Assembly: GCF_009755605.1 (NCBI RefSeq)
Contig: NZ_WPNZ01000010.1
Span: 1-64,000 of the forward strand
Direction: 5' to 3'
From: Streptomyces typhae
GTDB lineage: Bacteria > Actinomycetota > Actinomycetes > Streptomycetales > Streptomycetaceae
Length of the DNA stretch: 64,000 bases
Position numbers and translations under genes: made by a program
Notes under the pieces: generated by a model
The model's input: the letters and a program-made list of their open reading frames with translations, nothing else
Database searches by the model: none
What the model was told of the DNA's origin: nothing
Shown: one piece after another, positions 50,846 through 61,249 of the stretch
Position numbering within the stretch: the first letter of the stretch is position 1
Layout of the letters: each line of letters starts with the position of its first letter

Positions 50846-52444
50846 TCAGGCGAGGGCGACCAGGTCGGCGTAGTCCGCGCCCCACAGATCCTCGACGCCG
50901 TCCGGAAGCAGAATGATCCGCTCCGGCTGGAGCGCCTCGACGGCACCCTCGTCGTGGGTGACGAGGACGACGGCACCCTTGTAGGTGCGCAGCGCGCCGA
51001 GGATCTCCTCGCGGCTCGCCGGGTCGAGGTTGTTGGTGGGCTCGTCGAGGAGCAGCACGTTGGCGGAGGAGACGACGAGCGTCGCGAGGGCGAGCCGGGT
51101 CTTCTCACCGCCGGAGAGCACGCCCGCGGGCTTGTCGACGTCGTCCCCGGAGAACAGGAACGAGCCGAGGGTCTTGCGCACCTCTACGAGGTCGAGGTCG
51201 GGGGCGGCCGAGCGCATGTTCTCCAGGACCGTGCGGTCCGGGTCGAGGGTCTCGTGCTCCTGGGCGTAGTAGCCGAGCTTGAGGCCGTGGCCCTCGATGA
51301 CCTGGCCGGTGTCGGGCTTCTCGGCGCCGCCGAGGAGCCGCAGCAGGGTGGTCTTGCCCGCGCCGTTGAGGCCGAGGATGACGACGCGCGAGCCCTTGTC
51401 GATGGCGAGGTCGACGTCGGTGAAGATCTCCAGCGAGCCGTACGACTTCGACAGGCCCTCGGCCATGAGCGGCGTCTTGCCGCACGGCGAGGGCTCGGGG
51501 AAGCGCAGCTTGGCGACCTTGTCGGACTGGCGCACCTCCTCCAGACCGGCGAGGAGCTTGTCGGCACGGCGCGCCATGTTCTGCGCGGCCACGGTCTTGG
51601 TGGCCTTGGCCCGCATCTTGTCGGCCTGCGAGTGCAGGGCGGCGGCCTTCTTCTCGGCGTTCTGGCGCTCGCGCTTGCGGCGCTTCTCGTCGGACTCGCG
51701 CTGCTGCTGGTAGAGCTTCCAGCCCATGTTGTAGACGTCGATCGCGGAGCGGTTGGCGTCCAGGTAGAAGACCTTGTTGACGACCGTCTCCACCAGGTCG
51801 ACGTCGTGGGAGATGACGATGAAGCCGCCCCGGTACGTCTTCAGGTAGTCGCGCAGCCAGACGATCGAGTCGGCGTCGAGGTGGTTCGTCGGCTCGTCGA
51901 GCAGGAGGGTGTCGGCGTCCGAGAAGAGGATGCGGGCCAGCTCGATGCGGCGGCGCTGACCGCCGGAGAGCGTGTGCAGGGGCTGCCCGAGCACGCGGTC
52001 GGGGAGGTTCAGCGCGGCGGCGATGGTGGCGGCCTCGGCCTCGGCGGCGTATCCGCCCTTGGTGAGGAACTCCGTCTCCTGGCGCTCGTACTGCTTCATG
52101 GCCTTGTCACGCGTGGAGCCCTGGCCGTTGGCGATGCGGTGTTCGTTCTCACGCATCTTGCGCAGCAGTACGTCCAGTCCGCGGGCGGACAGGATGCGGT
52201 CGCGGGCGAGCACGTCGAGGTCGCCGGTGCGCGGGTCCTGCGGGAGATAGCCGACCTCTCCGGAGCGGCTGATGGTGCCCGCCGCGGGGATGCCGTCGCC
52301 CGCGAGGCACTTGGTGAGCGTCGTCTTGCCCGCGCCGTTGCGGCCGACGAGGCCGATGCGGTCGCCCTTGGCGATGCGGAACGAGGCGTTCTCGATGAGG
52401 ATGCGGGCGCCGGCACGCAGCTCGATACCGGAGGCGGTGATCAC
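50846..52444 (-). CDS. ABC-F family ATPase (ribosome-associated, possible antibiotic resistance type)
   Basis: 532 residues, two ABC domains and no membrane helices. Walker A motifs GRNGAGKT (34-41) and GLNGAGKT, signatures LSGGQRRRIELARIL and LSGGEKTRLALATL, Walker B DEPTNHLD and DEPTNNLD. The basic interdomain linker (KRRKRERQNAEKKAAAL onward, about 258-310) is the P-site tRNA interaction motif of ABC-F proteins. They rescue stalled or drug-bound ribosomes. GTG at 52444 follows AGGAG. A short ORF and hairpin lie in its 142-nt leader. Confidence 0.93.
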   Translation of the reverse strand: MITASGIELRAGARILIENASFRIAKGDRIGLVGRNGAGKTTLTKCLAGDGIPAAGTISRSGEVGYLPQDPRTGDLDVLARDRILSARGLDVLLRKMRENEHRIANGQGSTRDKAMKQYERQETEFLTKGGYAAEAEAATIAAALNLPDRVLGQPLHTLSGGQRRRIELARILFSDADTLLLDEPTNHLDADSIVWLRDYLKTYRGGFIVISHDVDLVETVVNKVFYLDANRSAIDVYNMGWKLYQQQRESDEKRRKRERQNAEKKAAALHSQADKMRAKATKTVAAQNMARRADKLLAGLEEVRQSDKVAKLRFPEPSPCGKTPLMAEGLSKSYGSLEIFTDVDLAIDKGSRVVILGLNGAGKTTLLRLLGGAEKPDTGQVIEGHGLKLGYYAQEHETLDPDRTVLENMRSAAPDLDLVEVRKTLGSFLFSGDDVDKPAGVLSGGEKTRLALATLVVSSANVLLLDEPTNNLDPASREEILGALRTYKGAVVLVTHDEGAVEALQPERIILLPDGVEDLWGADYADLVALA

Positions 52445-52598
52445 GGTCAGACTCCTGGACAGGGAACGGACGGCGGGAAATATGCAGAGATGCAGGGATG
52501 CAAGGACGATGCACGATGCGATGCACGATGCGGCGCCGCGCGGGAGCGCGCCGCTCAGCCGTCTAATGCAGGAGGAGAATGGCCATGGGCCAATTCTA
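52445..52598 (-). promoter_or_regulatory. Candidate ribosome-mediated attenuator of the ABC-F gene
   Basis: TAGAAT (52593-52598) is 6 nt before a 7-codon ORF. The following leader has a hairpin (52530-52554; GCGGC/GCCGC and GCGC/GCGC with a 3-nt bulge), a perfect 12-bp tandem repeat GATGCACGATGC (52508-52531) and further TGCATC-type repeats. GACGGC near the ORF can pair with GCCGTC near 52469-52474, offering an alternative fold that could hide or expose the AGGAG site. Confidence 0.55.
52563..52586 (-). CDS. Leader peptide MAILLLH ahead of ABC-F
   Basis: ATG GCC ATT CTC CTC CTG CAT TAG, seven codons. A TAGAAT -10 hexamer lies 6 nt before the ATG, so the ORF would be translated from the very 5' end of the mRNA. 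It is in a different frame from the ABC-F gene and is too short to be found by ORF callers. Known ABC-F resistance genes use such peptides for drug-sensing attenuation; here it is a proposal. Confidence 0.55.
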   Translation of the reverse strand: MAILLLH

Positions 52599-52643
52599 AC
52601 GGTGCCGCGCAACCGCTTTTCCGGCGGCGGTCGGCGGGCCGCG

Positions 52644-53768
52644 TCAGCGGACCCGGTCGGCCGTCCGGTCCGGGCGCGCGCCCGGCAGTTCGTTGCCGAG
52701 CGGTGTGCGGCGCGGTGTGATCCGGCCGAGGCCGTCCACGGCGACCATCTGTGACGTCCACGCCGTCCGCGCCGCCGCGCCCGCGCGGCAGGGCTGGGCG
52801 ATCAGGAGCACGCCGTCGCGCCGCAGGGAGCGGGCGGGCTCGAAGACGCACCCCTCGCGCGCGGGCAGCGTCCAGCGCAGGTCGCCGTCGGCCGTGCGGT
52901 AGGCGGCGATGCGGTGCGGGGTGACGACGGCCAGCATGCGGGCCGCCCGGTCCAGTGGCCGCAGCACGCCCGCGCCGCCGCGTGCCCGCGCGGTGCCGAG
53001 CCAGCGGGCGGTGGCCGGTACGGCCCGGTGCCAGCGCACCCCGCCGGGCGCGGTGTCGGTGACCAGGCCGTCGCTCCAGAGCGTGAGGGTGTGCCCCGGG
53101 GCCGCCAGGAGGCGCAGGGCGCGCCGCCCCTCCCGCGCGTACGTCCACCGCGCCCGCCCGCTCCCCACGTCGTACGCCTCGACGGCACCGTCCCGCGTCC
53201 GCACCCCCGTCGACGCCTCACCGTCGGCCACGCGCGCGTGCACGGTGAGGCGGTCTCCGTAGGGCGCCGTCTGCCACCAGTGTTGTGCGGGGGCGGTGGC
53301 GAGGAGCGGGAGGACGGCGCTCAGGGCGAGGGCCAGGGCCAGCCCGAGGAGCAGCGGGCCACGCGGGGCGCGGCGCCGGGGTGCGGCTGTCGGCTCGGCC
53401 GCGGCGGCGCATGGCACGGGGTCGGCGGCGGGGCGGGCCGACGGGACGTTCGGGGTGGGGTGGGGCGGAGGCGTGGGGGGCGCGGGGGGCGGCAAAGGAA
53501 CGGGGAGCGCGGCGGGCGTCAGGGACGCAGGGGGTACGGCGGGTGTCGGGGGCGCTGGGAGCGCGGTGGGCGTGAGGGGCGCAGGGAGTACGGCGGGCGT
53601 CAGAGGCTCAGGGAGCGCGGCAGGTGTGGCGGCCGAGGGGTCCGGGGGCGGTGTGGCGGCTGCGAAGACCGTGGTGGCTTTGGTGGCTGTGGATGCTGTG
53701 GAGGCTGTGGAAGCTTTTGTGGCTGTGGTGGTTTTGGTCGCTGTGGTGTGGGGACGGGCCGTGGTCAT
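52644..53768 (-). CDS. Membrane-anchored PQQ-like beta-propeller protein
   Basis: 374 residues. A disordered cytosolic N-terminus of Thr/Ala/Lys then LTPAALP-type Pro/Ala repeats (1-130) leads to a basic RRRAPRG and one membrane helix (about 138-160). The outer part (about 165-360) has strands with PQQ-like features: GAVEAYDVGSGRARWTY and GDLRWTLPAREG. Ligand unknown. ATG at 53768 has AAGGGG. The N-terminal repeat length is probably variable. Confidence 0.75.
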   Translation of the reverse strand: MTTARPHTTATKTTTATKASTASTASTATKATTVFAAATPPPDPSAATPAALPEPLTPAVLPAPLTPTALPAPPTPAVPPASLTPAALPVPLPPPAPPTPPPHPTPNVPSARPAADPVPCAAAAEPTAAPRRRAPRGPLLLGLALALALSAVLPLLATAPAQHWWQTAPYGDRLTVHARVADGEASTGVRTRDGAVEAYDVGSGRARWTYAREGRRALRLLAAPGHTLTLWSDGLVTDTAPGGVRWHRAVPATARWLGTARARGGAGVLRPLDRAARMLAVVTPHRIAAYRTADGDLRWTLPAREGCVFEPARSLRRDGVLLIAQPCRAGAAARTAWTSQMVAVDGLGRITPRRTPLGNELPGARPDRTADRVR

Positions 53769-54065
53769 GGGTGCCCCTTCGCTCCCTCCGGCAGCGGCAC
53801 CGGTACCCCTGGCCGCGGATCAGGCGCAGAGCGTAGCCGCGGGCCCGGGTGGCGGGGCTCAGGGCGGGCGTGACACGGCGGGCGGCGGGCGGCGGTGTCC
53901 CCCGTTCGGACCTCCGTCCGGGCCGGGCGGCGGGTGGCGTAGAAGGATGGGGTGGCCGGGCGTCCGGCGCGGGGCGGCGGAGCGTCGTCCCGCAGGTGGG
54001 ACGACCCTCGCGCCGCTCGCGCGCGGGACGGCGGGTCCCGCACGGGAGGCGGAGGTGGTGCGCCC
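53769..54065. other. Divergent intergenic region
   Basis: No gene recognised between the beta-propeller and metallopeptidase genes; long frames on both strands are GC artefacts. Promoters for both genes must lie here but none is clear. Confidence 0.35.
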
Positions 54066-54953
54066 ATGCAGTTCGACGACGACGCGGATCTGGACACCTC
54101 GGAGGTGCAGGACGTCCGCGGCAGCCGCATCCCCGGCGGCAAGGCGACGGTGGGCGGCGGCGTCGCAGGCCTGATCGCGCTGCTGCTCGGACTGTTCTTC
54201 GGGGTGGGCCCCGACCAGCTGGGGCTGACGGACGGCGACGAGGAGCCCGCCGCGCAGTCGTCCTCGCTCGCCGAGGTCCAGCAGAGCTGCCGTACCGGCA
54301 AGGACGCGAACGCCCGCGACGACTGCCGCACGGTGGCGGTCGTGAACAGCGTCCAGGACTACTGGCGGCAGGAGTTCCCCCGCCGCCAGGGCCGGTACGC
54401 GCCCGCACCGACCGTGTTCTACACCGCCCGGGTCGGCACCGCCTGCGGCGCCGCGTCGTCGGCGGTCGGCCCCTTCTACTGCCCCGGCGACCGGAAGGTC
54501 TATCTGGACCTGGGGTTCTTCGACGAGCTGCGGACGAAGTTCGGCTCCAGCGGCGGCCCGTTCGCGCAGGCGTACGTGGTGGCGCACGAGTACGGGCACC
54601 ACGTGCAGAACCTGATGGGCACGCTCAGCCGTTCGCAGGACGGACGGACCGGCAGGAACAGCAACGCCGTACGCGTGGAACTGCAGGCGGACTGCTACGC
54701 GGGCGTCTGGGCCCACCACGCCACGGGCACACCCGACGAGTCGGGCCGGCCCCTGATCACGCGGCTCACGGAGGCCGACATCCGCGACGGCATGGACGCG
54801 GCGGCGGCGGTGGGCGACGACCGGATCCAGGAGCGCTTCCAGGGCCGTGTGACCCCCGAGTCCTGGACGCACGGCTCCGCCGAGCAGCGCCGGACCTGGT
54901 TCCGCCAGGGCCTTCGTACGGGCGACATGGCGCAGTGCGACACCTTCCGCTGA
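54066..54953 (+). CDS. Neutral zinc metallopeptidase (YpfJ family)
   Basis: 295 residues. An N-terminal DDADLDTSEVQDVRG region and one membrane helix (about 32-46) precede an extracytoplasmic domain with HEYGHH (174-179), the zinc-binding HExxH, and a distal ELQADCYAGVW that gives the third ligand. Cysteines C75, C87, C127 and C139 may be paired. The family (YpfJ/KPN_02809) is of unknown substrate. ATG at 54066 follows GGAGG. Confidence 0.92.
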   Translation: MQFDDDADLDTSEVQDVRGSRIPGGKATVGGGVAGLIALLLGLFFGVGPDQLGLTDGDEEPAAQSSSLAEVQQSCRTGKDANARDDCRTVAVVNSVQDYWRQEFPRRQGRYAPAPTVFYTARVGTACGAASSAVGPFYCPGDRKVYLDLGFFDELRTKFGSSGGPFAQAYVVAHEYGHHVQNLMGTLSRSQDGRTGRNSNAVRVELQADCYAGVWAHHATGTPDESGRPLITRLTEADIRDGMDAAAAVGDDRIQERFQGRVTPESWTHGSAEQRRTWFRQGLRTGDMAQCDTFR

Positions 54954-55084
54954 GGGCACGCGGCGGCCCCGTCCGGCACGGCGAGCCGTTGTCACACCCC
55001 GGTGCAAGACTTGAGAGGCCCCGAAAGACCTTGAGACACGGGGCAGGACGGACGTTCGAAGAGAGTGCGAGAGGGGTGAGCGGG

Positions 55085-55510
55085 ATGGCGGGCACGACCA
55101 CGGAGGGTCCGAGCATCGTCCCGACGCTGCTGTACGCGGACGCCAAGGCCGCGATCAAGCAGCTCACGGAGGCCTTCGGGTTCACGGAGACGAGGGTGTA
55201 CGAGACCGAGGACGGCAAGGTCGCGCACGCCGAACTCGCGTACGGCAACGGCGCGGTGATGCTCGGTTCGAAGGGCCGCGGCGGTCTGTTCTCCGAGATC
55301 ATGGAGGAGGCAGGGCCCTCGGCCGCGTATCTGGTGGTGGACGACGTCGACGCCCACCACCAGCGTGCCGTGGAACACGGCGTGGACGTCGTGATGCCCC
55401 CGACGGACCAGGCGTACGGCGCCCGGGACTACATGGCGCGGGACATCGAGGGCAACATCTGGAGCTTCGGCACGTACACCCCGGATACCCGCGAGCCGGC
55501 CGGGAGATAG
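55085..55510 (+). CDS. VOC family (glyoxalase/bleomycin-resistance-like) protein
   Basis: 141 residues, two beta-alpha-beta-beta-beta modules: IVPTLLYADAKAAIKQLTEA and AAYLVVDDVDAHHQRAVEHG, ending in YMARDIEGNIWSFGTY, the C-terminal metal-ligand motif. Substrate unknown; antibiotic binding or dioxygenase roles are possible. ATG at 55085 follows AGAGGGG; GTG three codons earlier is possible. Confidence 0.88.
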   Translation: MAGTTTEGPSIVPTLLYADAKAAIKQLTEAFGFTETRVYETEDGKVAHAELAYGNGAVMLGSKGRGGLFSEIMEEAGPSAAYLVVDDVDAHHQRAVEHGVDVVMPPTDQAYGARDYMARDIEGNIWSFGTYTPDTREPAGR

Positions 55511-55535
55511 CCGCCGGGAGGCGGGTTCGCCGGTC

Positions 55536-57389
55536 TCACACCCCGCCGGTGTGCACCTGGAACGCGGCACGGCGCACGGCCTTGGCGAGCGCCGGGTCCG
55601 GATGGGCCGCGGCGAGCGCCACGAGCACCTGCACGGTCCGCGGATGGCCCACGGTGCGCACCTCGTCGATGAGTGCGGGCACGGTGGGCTGCGGTGCCGA
55701 GTCCAGATGGCGCACGAGGAGTTCGGCCTCGCCGTGGTCGGCGACGGCGGCGGCGGTGTCGACCCACAGCCAGGTGGACTCCTCGCGGGTGAGGACGAGA
55801 TGGACGTCCTCCGGGTCGGTGCCCTCGTGCTCGGCGAGCCACAGCAGGGCGTAGGGCCGCAGCGACGTCTCGTCCACGACGGCGCGCACGTCCGGCTCGG
55901 CCGGGGCGCCGACGACCCGCAGGGCCTCGAAGGCGAGCCCGCGCAGCAGGGCGTCCTCGCCGCGGGCGGCGTCGAGGAGTTCGGTGACGGCGCTGCCCGC
56001 GTCCCTGGCGGCGAGCCAGGCGCGGTATTCGGAGCGGGCCGCGTTGGGCCGCAGACGGGCGCAGCCGCGCAGCATGTCCTCGGCGGACTGCTCGATGTGC
56101 CCGGCGGGGCTCTGCGCGGCGACGCAGATCTGCTCCAGCTTGACCCACACCGCCCAACTGCCCAGCGGGGTGAGCGTCGCCTGACCGTCGTCGCAGGTCA
56201 GCGCACCTACGGCAGCCAGGGCGTGCAGGGCCCAGTCGAGCAGGGCGGGCAGCGGGGGCGTGCTGTCGCCGGAGTGCTCGGCGTCCAGCGGGTGCGGCGC
56301 GCCGGGCGCGTCGGGAACCCCGGGCACGTCGGAAGCCCTGGGGGCGTCGGGACCCCCGGGCACGTCGGAGGCGTCGGGCGGGTCGGAGGCGTCGGGGCCT
56401 GTGAGCGGCGCCGCCGCGGCGACGAGGGCGGGGCCGCCGCCGTGCGGGACGGTGTCCGGCGTCCGGGGCTCCGGAACCGTCCGCGGGGTGTCGTGGGCCG
56501 CCCGCGATCCGTCGAGAGCCACATGCGAGGCGTCGTCGACCGGCCGCGAGCCCTCATCGACCGCACGCGATCCGTCGGGGGCCGCACGCGATCCGTCGGG
56601 GGCCGCACGCGATCCGTCGGGGGCCGCCTGCGGGCCATCGTGGGCCGCCCGCGGGTCGTACGGGATCTCGCAGCGCTCGGTGCGCAGTTCGCGGACGCGC
56701 TGGTCCAGGAGGTCGAGGAGCTGCGGCACGGGCACGGGGCCCGCCGACAGCTGAAGGAAGGAGAGGAGCTGGGGGACGGCCTCGACGGTCTCCGCGACGG
56801 TGGCGGTCGGCAGTTCGGCGGGGGCCGGGTGGACGAGCGACCAGGCGTCGAACAGGGCGACCCAGCCGCGCAGCACCGCGGCGTCGTCCCGGTCCCAGGC
56901 GCGCAGCCGCCAGCCGGGCCGGGCGACGGCACCGTGCACCTCGACGAGCCCGGCGAGGCGGGCGGTGTCCCAGTGGGCGCGGAGCTGGTGGACCGTCATG
57001 TCCAGTTCGGCGGCCGCGCGTTCGGCGGCGGCGTCGGACAGCGCACCGGCCCCTTCGGCGGCGCCGCCGTCAGCGTCCTTCGCGGTCCTGCCGGGATTGC
57101 CGACGCCGCGCAGCGGCCCCGTGCCGGGGCGCGGGGCGCGGTCGGCCCAGCGGGCGACGCGTACGGCGCCGGCCAGGCCCGCGCGTGCCATCCGGGCCAG
57201 CTCGGCGGGCGCGGGCGTGCCCTCCGGCGGTGGGGGCGCGGGCCGACGCGAGCGGCGCTGGGTCACTGCGCCGGGAGCGCCGAGCGGGCTGCGGCTTCGG
57301 CCGCGCTCCGCCTCCGGTCGCCTTTCGGCCTTCTGGGCGGGTGTGCGGACGAGGTGGAGCCGGGAGTCGCGCGGGATACGGGACGTCAC
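55536..57389 (-). CDS. Large conserved hypothetical protein with variable linker
   Basis: 617 residues, not recognised. The N-terminal half has a helical region with TVHQLRAHWDTARLAGLVEV, possibly a winged helix. Residues about 243-376 are disordered with repeats AAPDGSR and GVPDAPGAP. The C-terminal half (from about 400) is all-helical and HEAT-like: LLRGLAFEALRVVGAPAEP and PRTVQVLVALAAAHPDPAL. It is soluble. GTG at 57389 follows AGGAAG; a longer start at 57425 is possible. Confidence 0.75.
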   Translation of the reverse strand: MTSRIPRDSRLHLVRTPAQKAERRPEAERGRSRSPLGAPGAVTQRRSRRPAPPPPEGTPAPAELARMARAGLAGAVRVARWADRAPRPGTGPLRGVGNPGRTAKDADGGAAEGAGALSDAAAERAAAELDMTVHQLRAHWDTARLAGLVEVHGAVARPGWRLRAWDRDDAAVLRGWVALFDAWSLVHPAPAELPTATVAETVEAVPQLLSFLQLSAGPVPVPQLLDLLDQRVRELRTERCEIPYDPRAAHDGPQAAPDGSRAAPDGSRAAPDGSRAVDEGSRPVDDASHVALDGSRAAHDTPRTVPEPRTPDTVPHGGGPALVAAAAPLTGPDASDPPDASDVPGGPDAPRASDVPGVPDAPGAPHPLDAEHSGDSTPPLPALLDWALHALAAVGALTCDDGQATLTPLGSWAVWVKLEQICVAAQSPAGHIEQSAEDMLRGCARLRPNAARSEYRAWLAARDAGSAVTELLDAARGEDALLRGLAFEALRVVGAPAEPDVRAVVDETSLRPYALLWLAEHEGTDPEDVHLVLTREESTWLWVDTAAAVADHGEAELLVRHLDSAPQPTVPALIDEVRTVGHPRTVQVLVALAAAHPDPALAKAVRRAAFQVHTGGV

Positions 57390-57510
57390 GAGAGCAGTCT
57401 TCCTGTTGACGGTCCGAAAACCCAAACGGAATCCCGGCGGCGCTCCCGCACGGAGCCCGGCCGGGGGTCGCGCGCCGCCCCGCTTCGGGGCGCCGAAGGG
57501 CTCACATCGG

Positions 57511-58653
57511 CTACATCAGGGGGGTGAGGAAGCGCCTGAGGGCCTCTTCGTACCGTGCGGGGTCGGCGTTCCACATGGCTGCGTGAGGTGCATCCGGAAC
57601 GGTGTGCAGGGTGACGAGGTCGGGTCGCTTCCCGGCCAGTTGACGGGACAGCGCCCAGGGGGCCACGGTGTCGTCGGGGCCGTGCACGACGAGGGTCGGC
57701 ACCCGCAGGGCGCGGGGGTCGACGGCTTCCGCGACGCGGCCCCCGCGCAGGCCGGTGCGGCCCTGCGCCGCGCGCACGGCCAGCGGGAGCAGGGGGCCCG
57801 GTGTGCGCCGGGCGGTGGCGAGGGCGCGCAGCGTGGTCTCCCAGTCGAGCACCGGCGAGTCGAGGACGAGTCCGCTGACGCGGTCGCGGAGCCCGGAGTG
57901 GGCGGCGGCGCGCAGGGCCATGGAGGCGCCGGTGGACCAGCCGTGCAGGACGACGTCGCGGGCGCCGTGCCGCACGGCGTAGCGGATGGCGGCGTCGAGG
58001 TCGCGCCACTCGGTCTCGCCGAGGTGGCCGAGGCCGTCCGGGGAGCGGGGCGCGCCCAGGTCGCCGCGGTAGCCGAGGGACAGCACCGGGAGCTGCTGGT
58101 GGTGCAGGAAGTCCATGACGACCATCGGGTGCTCGCGCGTGGTGCCGAGGCCGTGCACGGCGATCACCCAGGTGTCGCGGGTGCCGGGCACGAACCAGGC
58201 GGGCAGCGGACCGAGTTCGCCGGGGATGTCGACGTCGGCGTGGTCGAGGCCGAGCGCGGCGTGCGGGTCGCCGATGTGCACCTGGGGCGTGAGCCAGACG
58301 CGGGCGCCGGGCTCCAGGGTGCCGTGGGTGACGCGTTCCAGCCGGCGTACGACCGTGTCGGCCTCGTGCGGGGCGGCGTCGAGGACCGGGCCGACCACGG
58401 CGTGACAGCCGTTGCCGTTCAGGCCGTAACGGCCGGGGCGCAGGGAGGCCAGGGACCGGGTGAGGGTGATCTGTCCGGCGGCCGTGGCGTGCACGGTGAG
58501 CCGGGGTTCGGTCGGCAGGGGCCGGTTCGCGGCGGCCTTCAGGGCGGCGTCGCTGGCGTAGCGGCCCGCCGCGATGGCCAGGGCGGTGGCGCCTAGGACG
58601 GCGGTGGCGGTGGTGACGGCTGCGGTGGCCGTCGCTTTGGCTGGGCGCACGGA
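57511..58653 (-). CDS. Alpha/beta hydrolase, membrane-anchored
   Basis: 380 residues. An N-terminal anchor (about 8-30) precedes the hydrolase fold: WVIAVHGLG oxyanion strand, nucleophile elbow HGWSTGAS (GxSxG), acid HGPDDTV and His in PDAPHAAMW. Substrate unknown; homologues in Streptomyces are annotated as lysophospholipase-like. GTG at 58653 is chosen since homologues start near AKATATAA; ATG at 58710 would add 19 residues. Confidence 0.85.
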   Translation of the reverse strand, partial: SVRPAKATATAAVTTATAVLGATALAIAAGRYASDAALKAAANRPLPTEPRLTVHATAAGQITLTRSLASLRPGRYGLNGNGCHAVVGPVLDAAPHEADTVVRRLERVTHGTLEPGARVWLTPQVHIGDPHAALGLDHADVDIPGELGPLPAWFVPGTRDTWVIAVHGLGTTREHPMVVMDFLHHQQLPVLSLGYRGDLGAPRSPDGLGHLGETEWRDLDAAIRYAVRHGARDVVLHGWSTGASMALRAAAHSGLRDRVSGLVLDSPVLDWETTLRALATARRTPGPLLPLAVRAAQGRTGLRGGRVAEAVDPRALRVPTLVVHGPDDTVAPWALSRQLAGKRPDLVTLHTVPDAPHAAMWNADPARYEEALRRFLTPLM

Positions 58654-58765
58654 CCCAGTGTCCGCGTCGTCGGGGGGCGCTGCCAGTGGGCGTACCGCGC
58701 GCGAGTGCATTCGGCCCGCCCCCGGGGGCCCGGCTCCCCGGACTCCCCCGGCTTCCCCGGCCGGC

Positions 58766-58831
58766 CCCGACCCGGGCCGACCCGTCTTCGCCCCGGCCCG
58801 ACCCGGGCCGACCCGTCTTCGCCCCGGCCCG
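58766..58831. repeat. 33-bp tandem duplication upstream of the hydrolase
   Basis: CCGACCCGGGCCGACCCGTC with flanking TTCGCCCCGG occurs twice in tandem, followed by GCGCGGACC repeats to about 58890, in a 250-nt gene-free gap. Confidence 0.75.
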
Positions 58832-58903
58832 GCGCGACCAGGCCCGGCGCGGACCAACCCGGCGCGGACCGACCCGAACCGGCCCTGCGCGGCCGGGCGC
58901 GGC

Positions 58904-59584
58904 TCAGCCCGGCTGCCCGTACCCCTTCAGCTTCTCCCCCGTCTCCCGTACCTGGGCCGCGGTCAGGATGGTCGGCGCGTGGCCGGGGACCGAGGTCGCC
59001 GTGAGCCACAGGCGGCACATCCACTCCAGTTGGGCGGTGCGGTCGAAGGCCTGGGCGAGCGTGTCCCCGTACACGACCGTGCCGTGGTTCTGCAGCAGGC
59101 AGGCGTTGCGGTCACGCAGGGCGTGCAGCATGTTCTCGGCCAATTCGTCGGTGCCGTACAAGGAGTAAGGGGCGACGCGGACGGTGCCGCCGAGGGCGGC
59201 GGTCATGTAGTGGACGGCGGGGAGCTCCGGTACGAGGGTGGAGACGGCCGTGGCGTGGACGGCGTGGGTGTGGACGACGGCGCGGGCGTCCGTGGCCCGG
59301 TAGATCGCCAGATGCATGGGCAGTTCGCTGGTCGGGACGAGGGTGCCGAAGAGCCGTTCGCCGTCGAGGCCGACACCGAGGACGTCCGCGGGCCGCAGCC
59401 GGTCGTAGGCGACGCCGCTCGGTGTGACGAGGACCGTGTCGCCCACCCGTACGGAGACGTTTCCCGAGGTGCCGACGACGAGGCCGTCCGTGACGGTCCT
59501 GCGGGCGGTCGCGACGAGGTCGTCCCAGGCCCGTGTGACCGCCGCGCTTCCCGGGCCCGGATCGGTGTGCCGCTGCTCAGTCAT
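58904..59584 (-). CDS. Class II aldolase/adducin family protein
   Basis: 226 residues, like L-fuculose-phosphate aldolase. Catalytic E87 (SELPMHL) and the zinc ligands H105, H107 (VVHTHAVH) and H167 (LLQNHGTV) are all present, as is the phosphate-binding GTSGNVSVR. Substrate (fuculose-, rhamnulose- or other sugar phosphate) not known. ATG at 59584; CAGGAT 6 nt upstream may be a -10 or an AGGA ribosome site. Confidence 0.92.
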   Translation of the reverse strand: MTEQRHTDPGPGSAAVTRAWDDLVATARRTVTDGLVVGTSGNVSVRVGDTVLVTPSGVAYDRLRPADVLGVGLDGERLFGTLVPTSELPMHLAIYRATDARAVVHTHAVHATAVSTLVPELPAVHYMTAALGGTVRVAPYSLYGTDELAENMLHALRDRNACLLQNHGTVVYGDTLAQAFDRTAQLEWMCRLWLTATSVPGHAPTILTAAQVRETGEKLKGYGQPG

Positions 59585-59850
59585 GCGGTGATCCTGCCAG
59601 AGGGCCGCGGGGAGCGGGGAGACCGTGTGCGGGCCGCCGCGGGGGCCACGTGATCAGTGTCTCCTCGTGGATTCCGCACCCGGCCGGGAAGGGGCCGGGG
59701 GGCCGTGCGGGGAGCCGCCGCGTCAGCGCGGAAAGCCCCGTGAGGGCCCCCGGACGGCGTAATTCCGGGGCCGCGGCGGGCCCTCGTCGAGCCGGTGGCA
59801 CCGGGGCCGGGGGGAGCCGGACAGATACTGAGTGACCACAACCAAATATG

Positions 59851-59905
59851 GGTCACCGCACAGCCCGATCCAGTTCACTTTCCGTTCACTCAGTTTGCCT
59901 ACGTT
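59851..59905 (+). promoter_or_regulatory. PHO box and promoter of the Pit gene
   Basis: Four 11-bp units in register: GGTCACCGCAC (59851), AGCCCGATCCA (59862), GTTCACTTTCC (59873) and GTTCACTCAGT (59884). The PhoP consensus is GTTCACC plus 4. TACGTT (59900-59905) is a suitable -10, so PhoP would sit over the -35. Confidence 0.75.
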
Positions 59906-59941
59906 CCACGTGCCACTGACGTCCAACAGAAGCCTGGGTAA

Positions 59942-61237
<1,296 letters not shown>

Positions 61238-61249
61238 GGAAGAAGCAGC

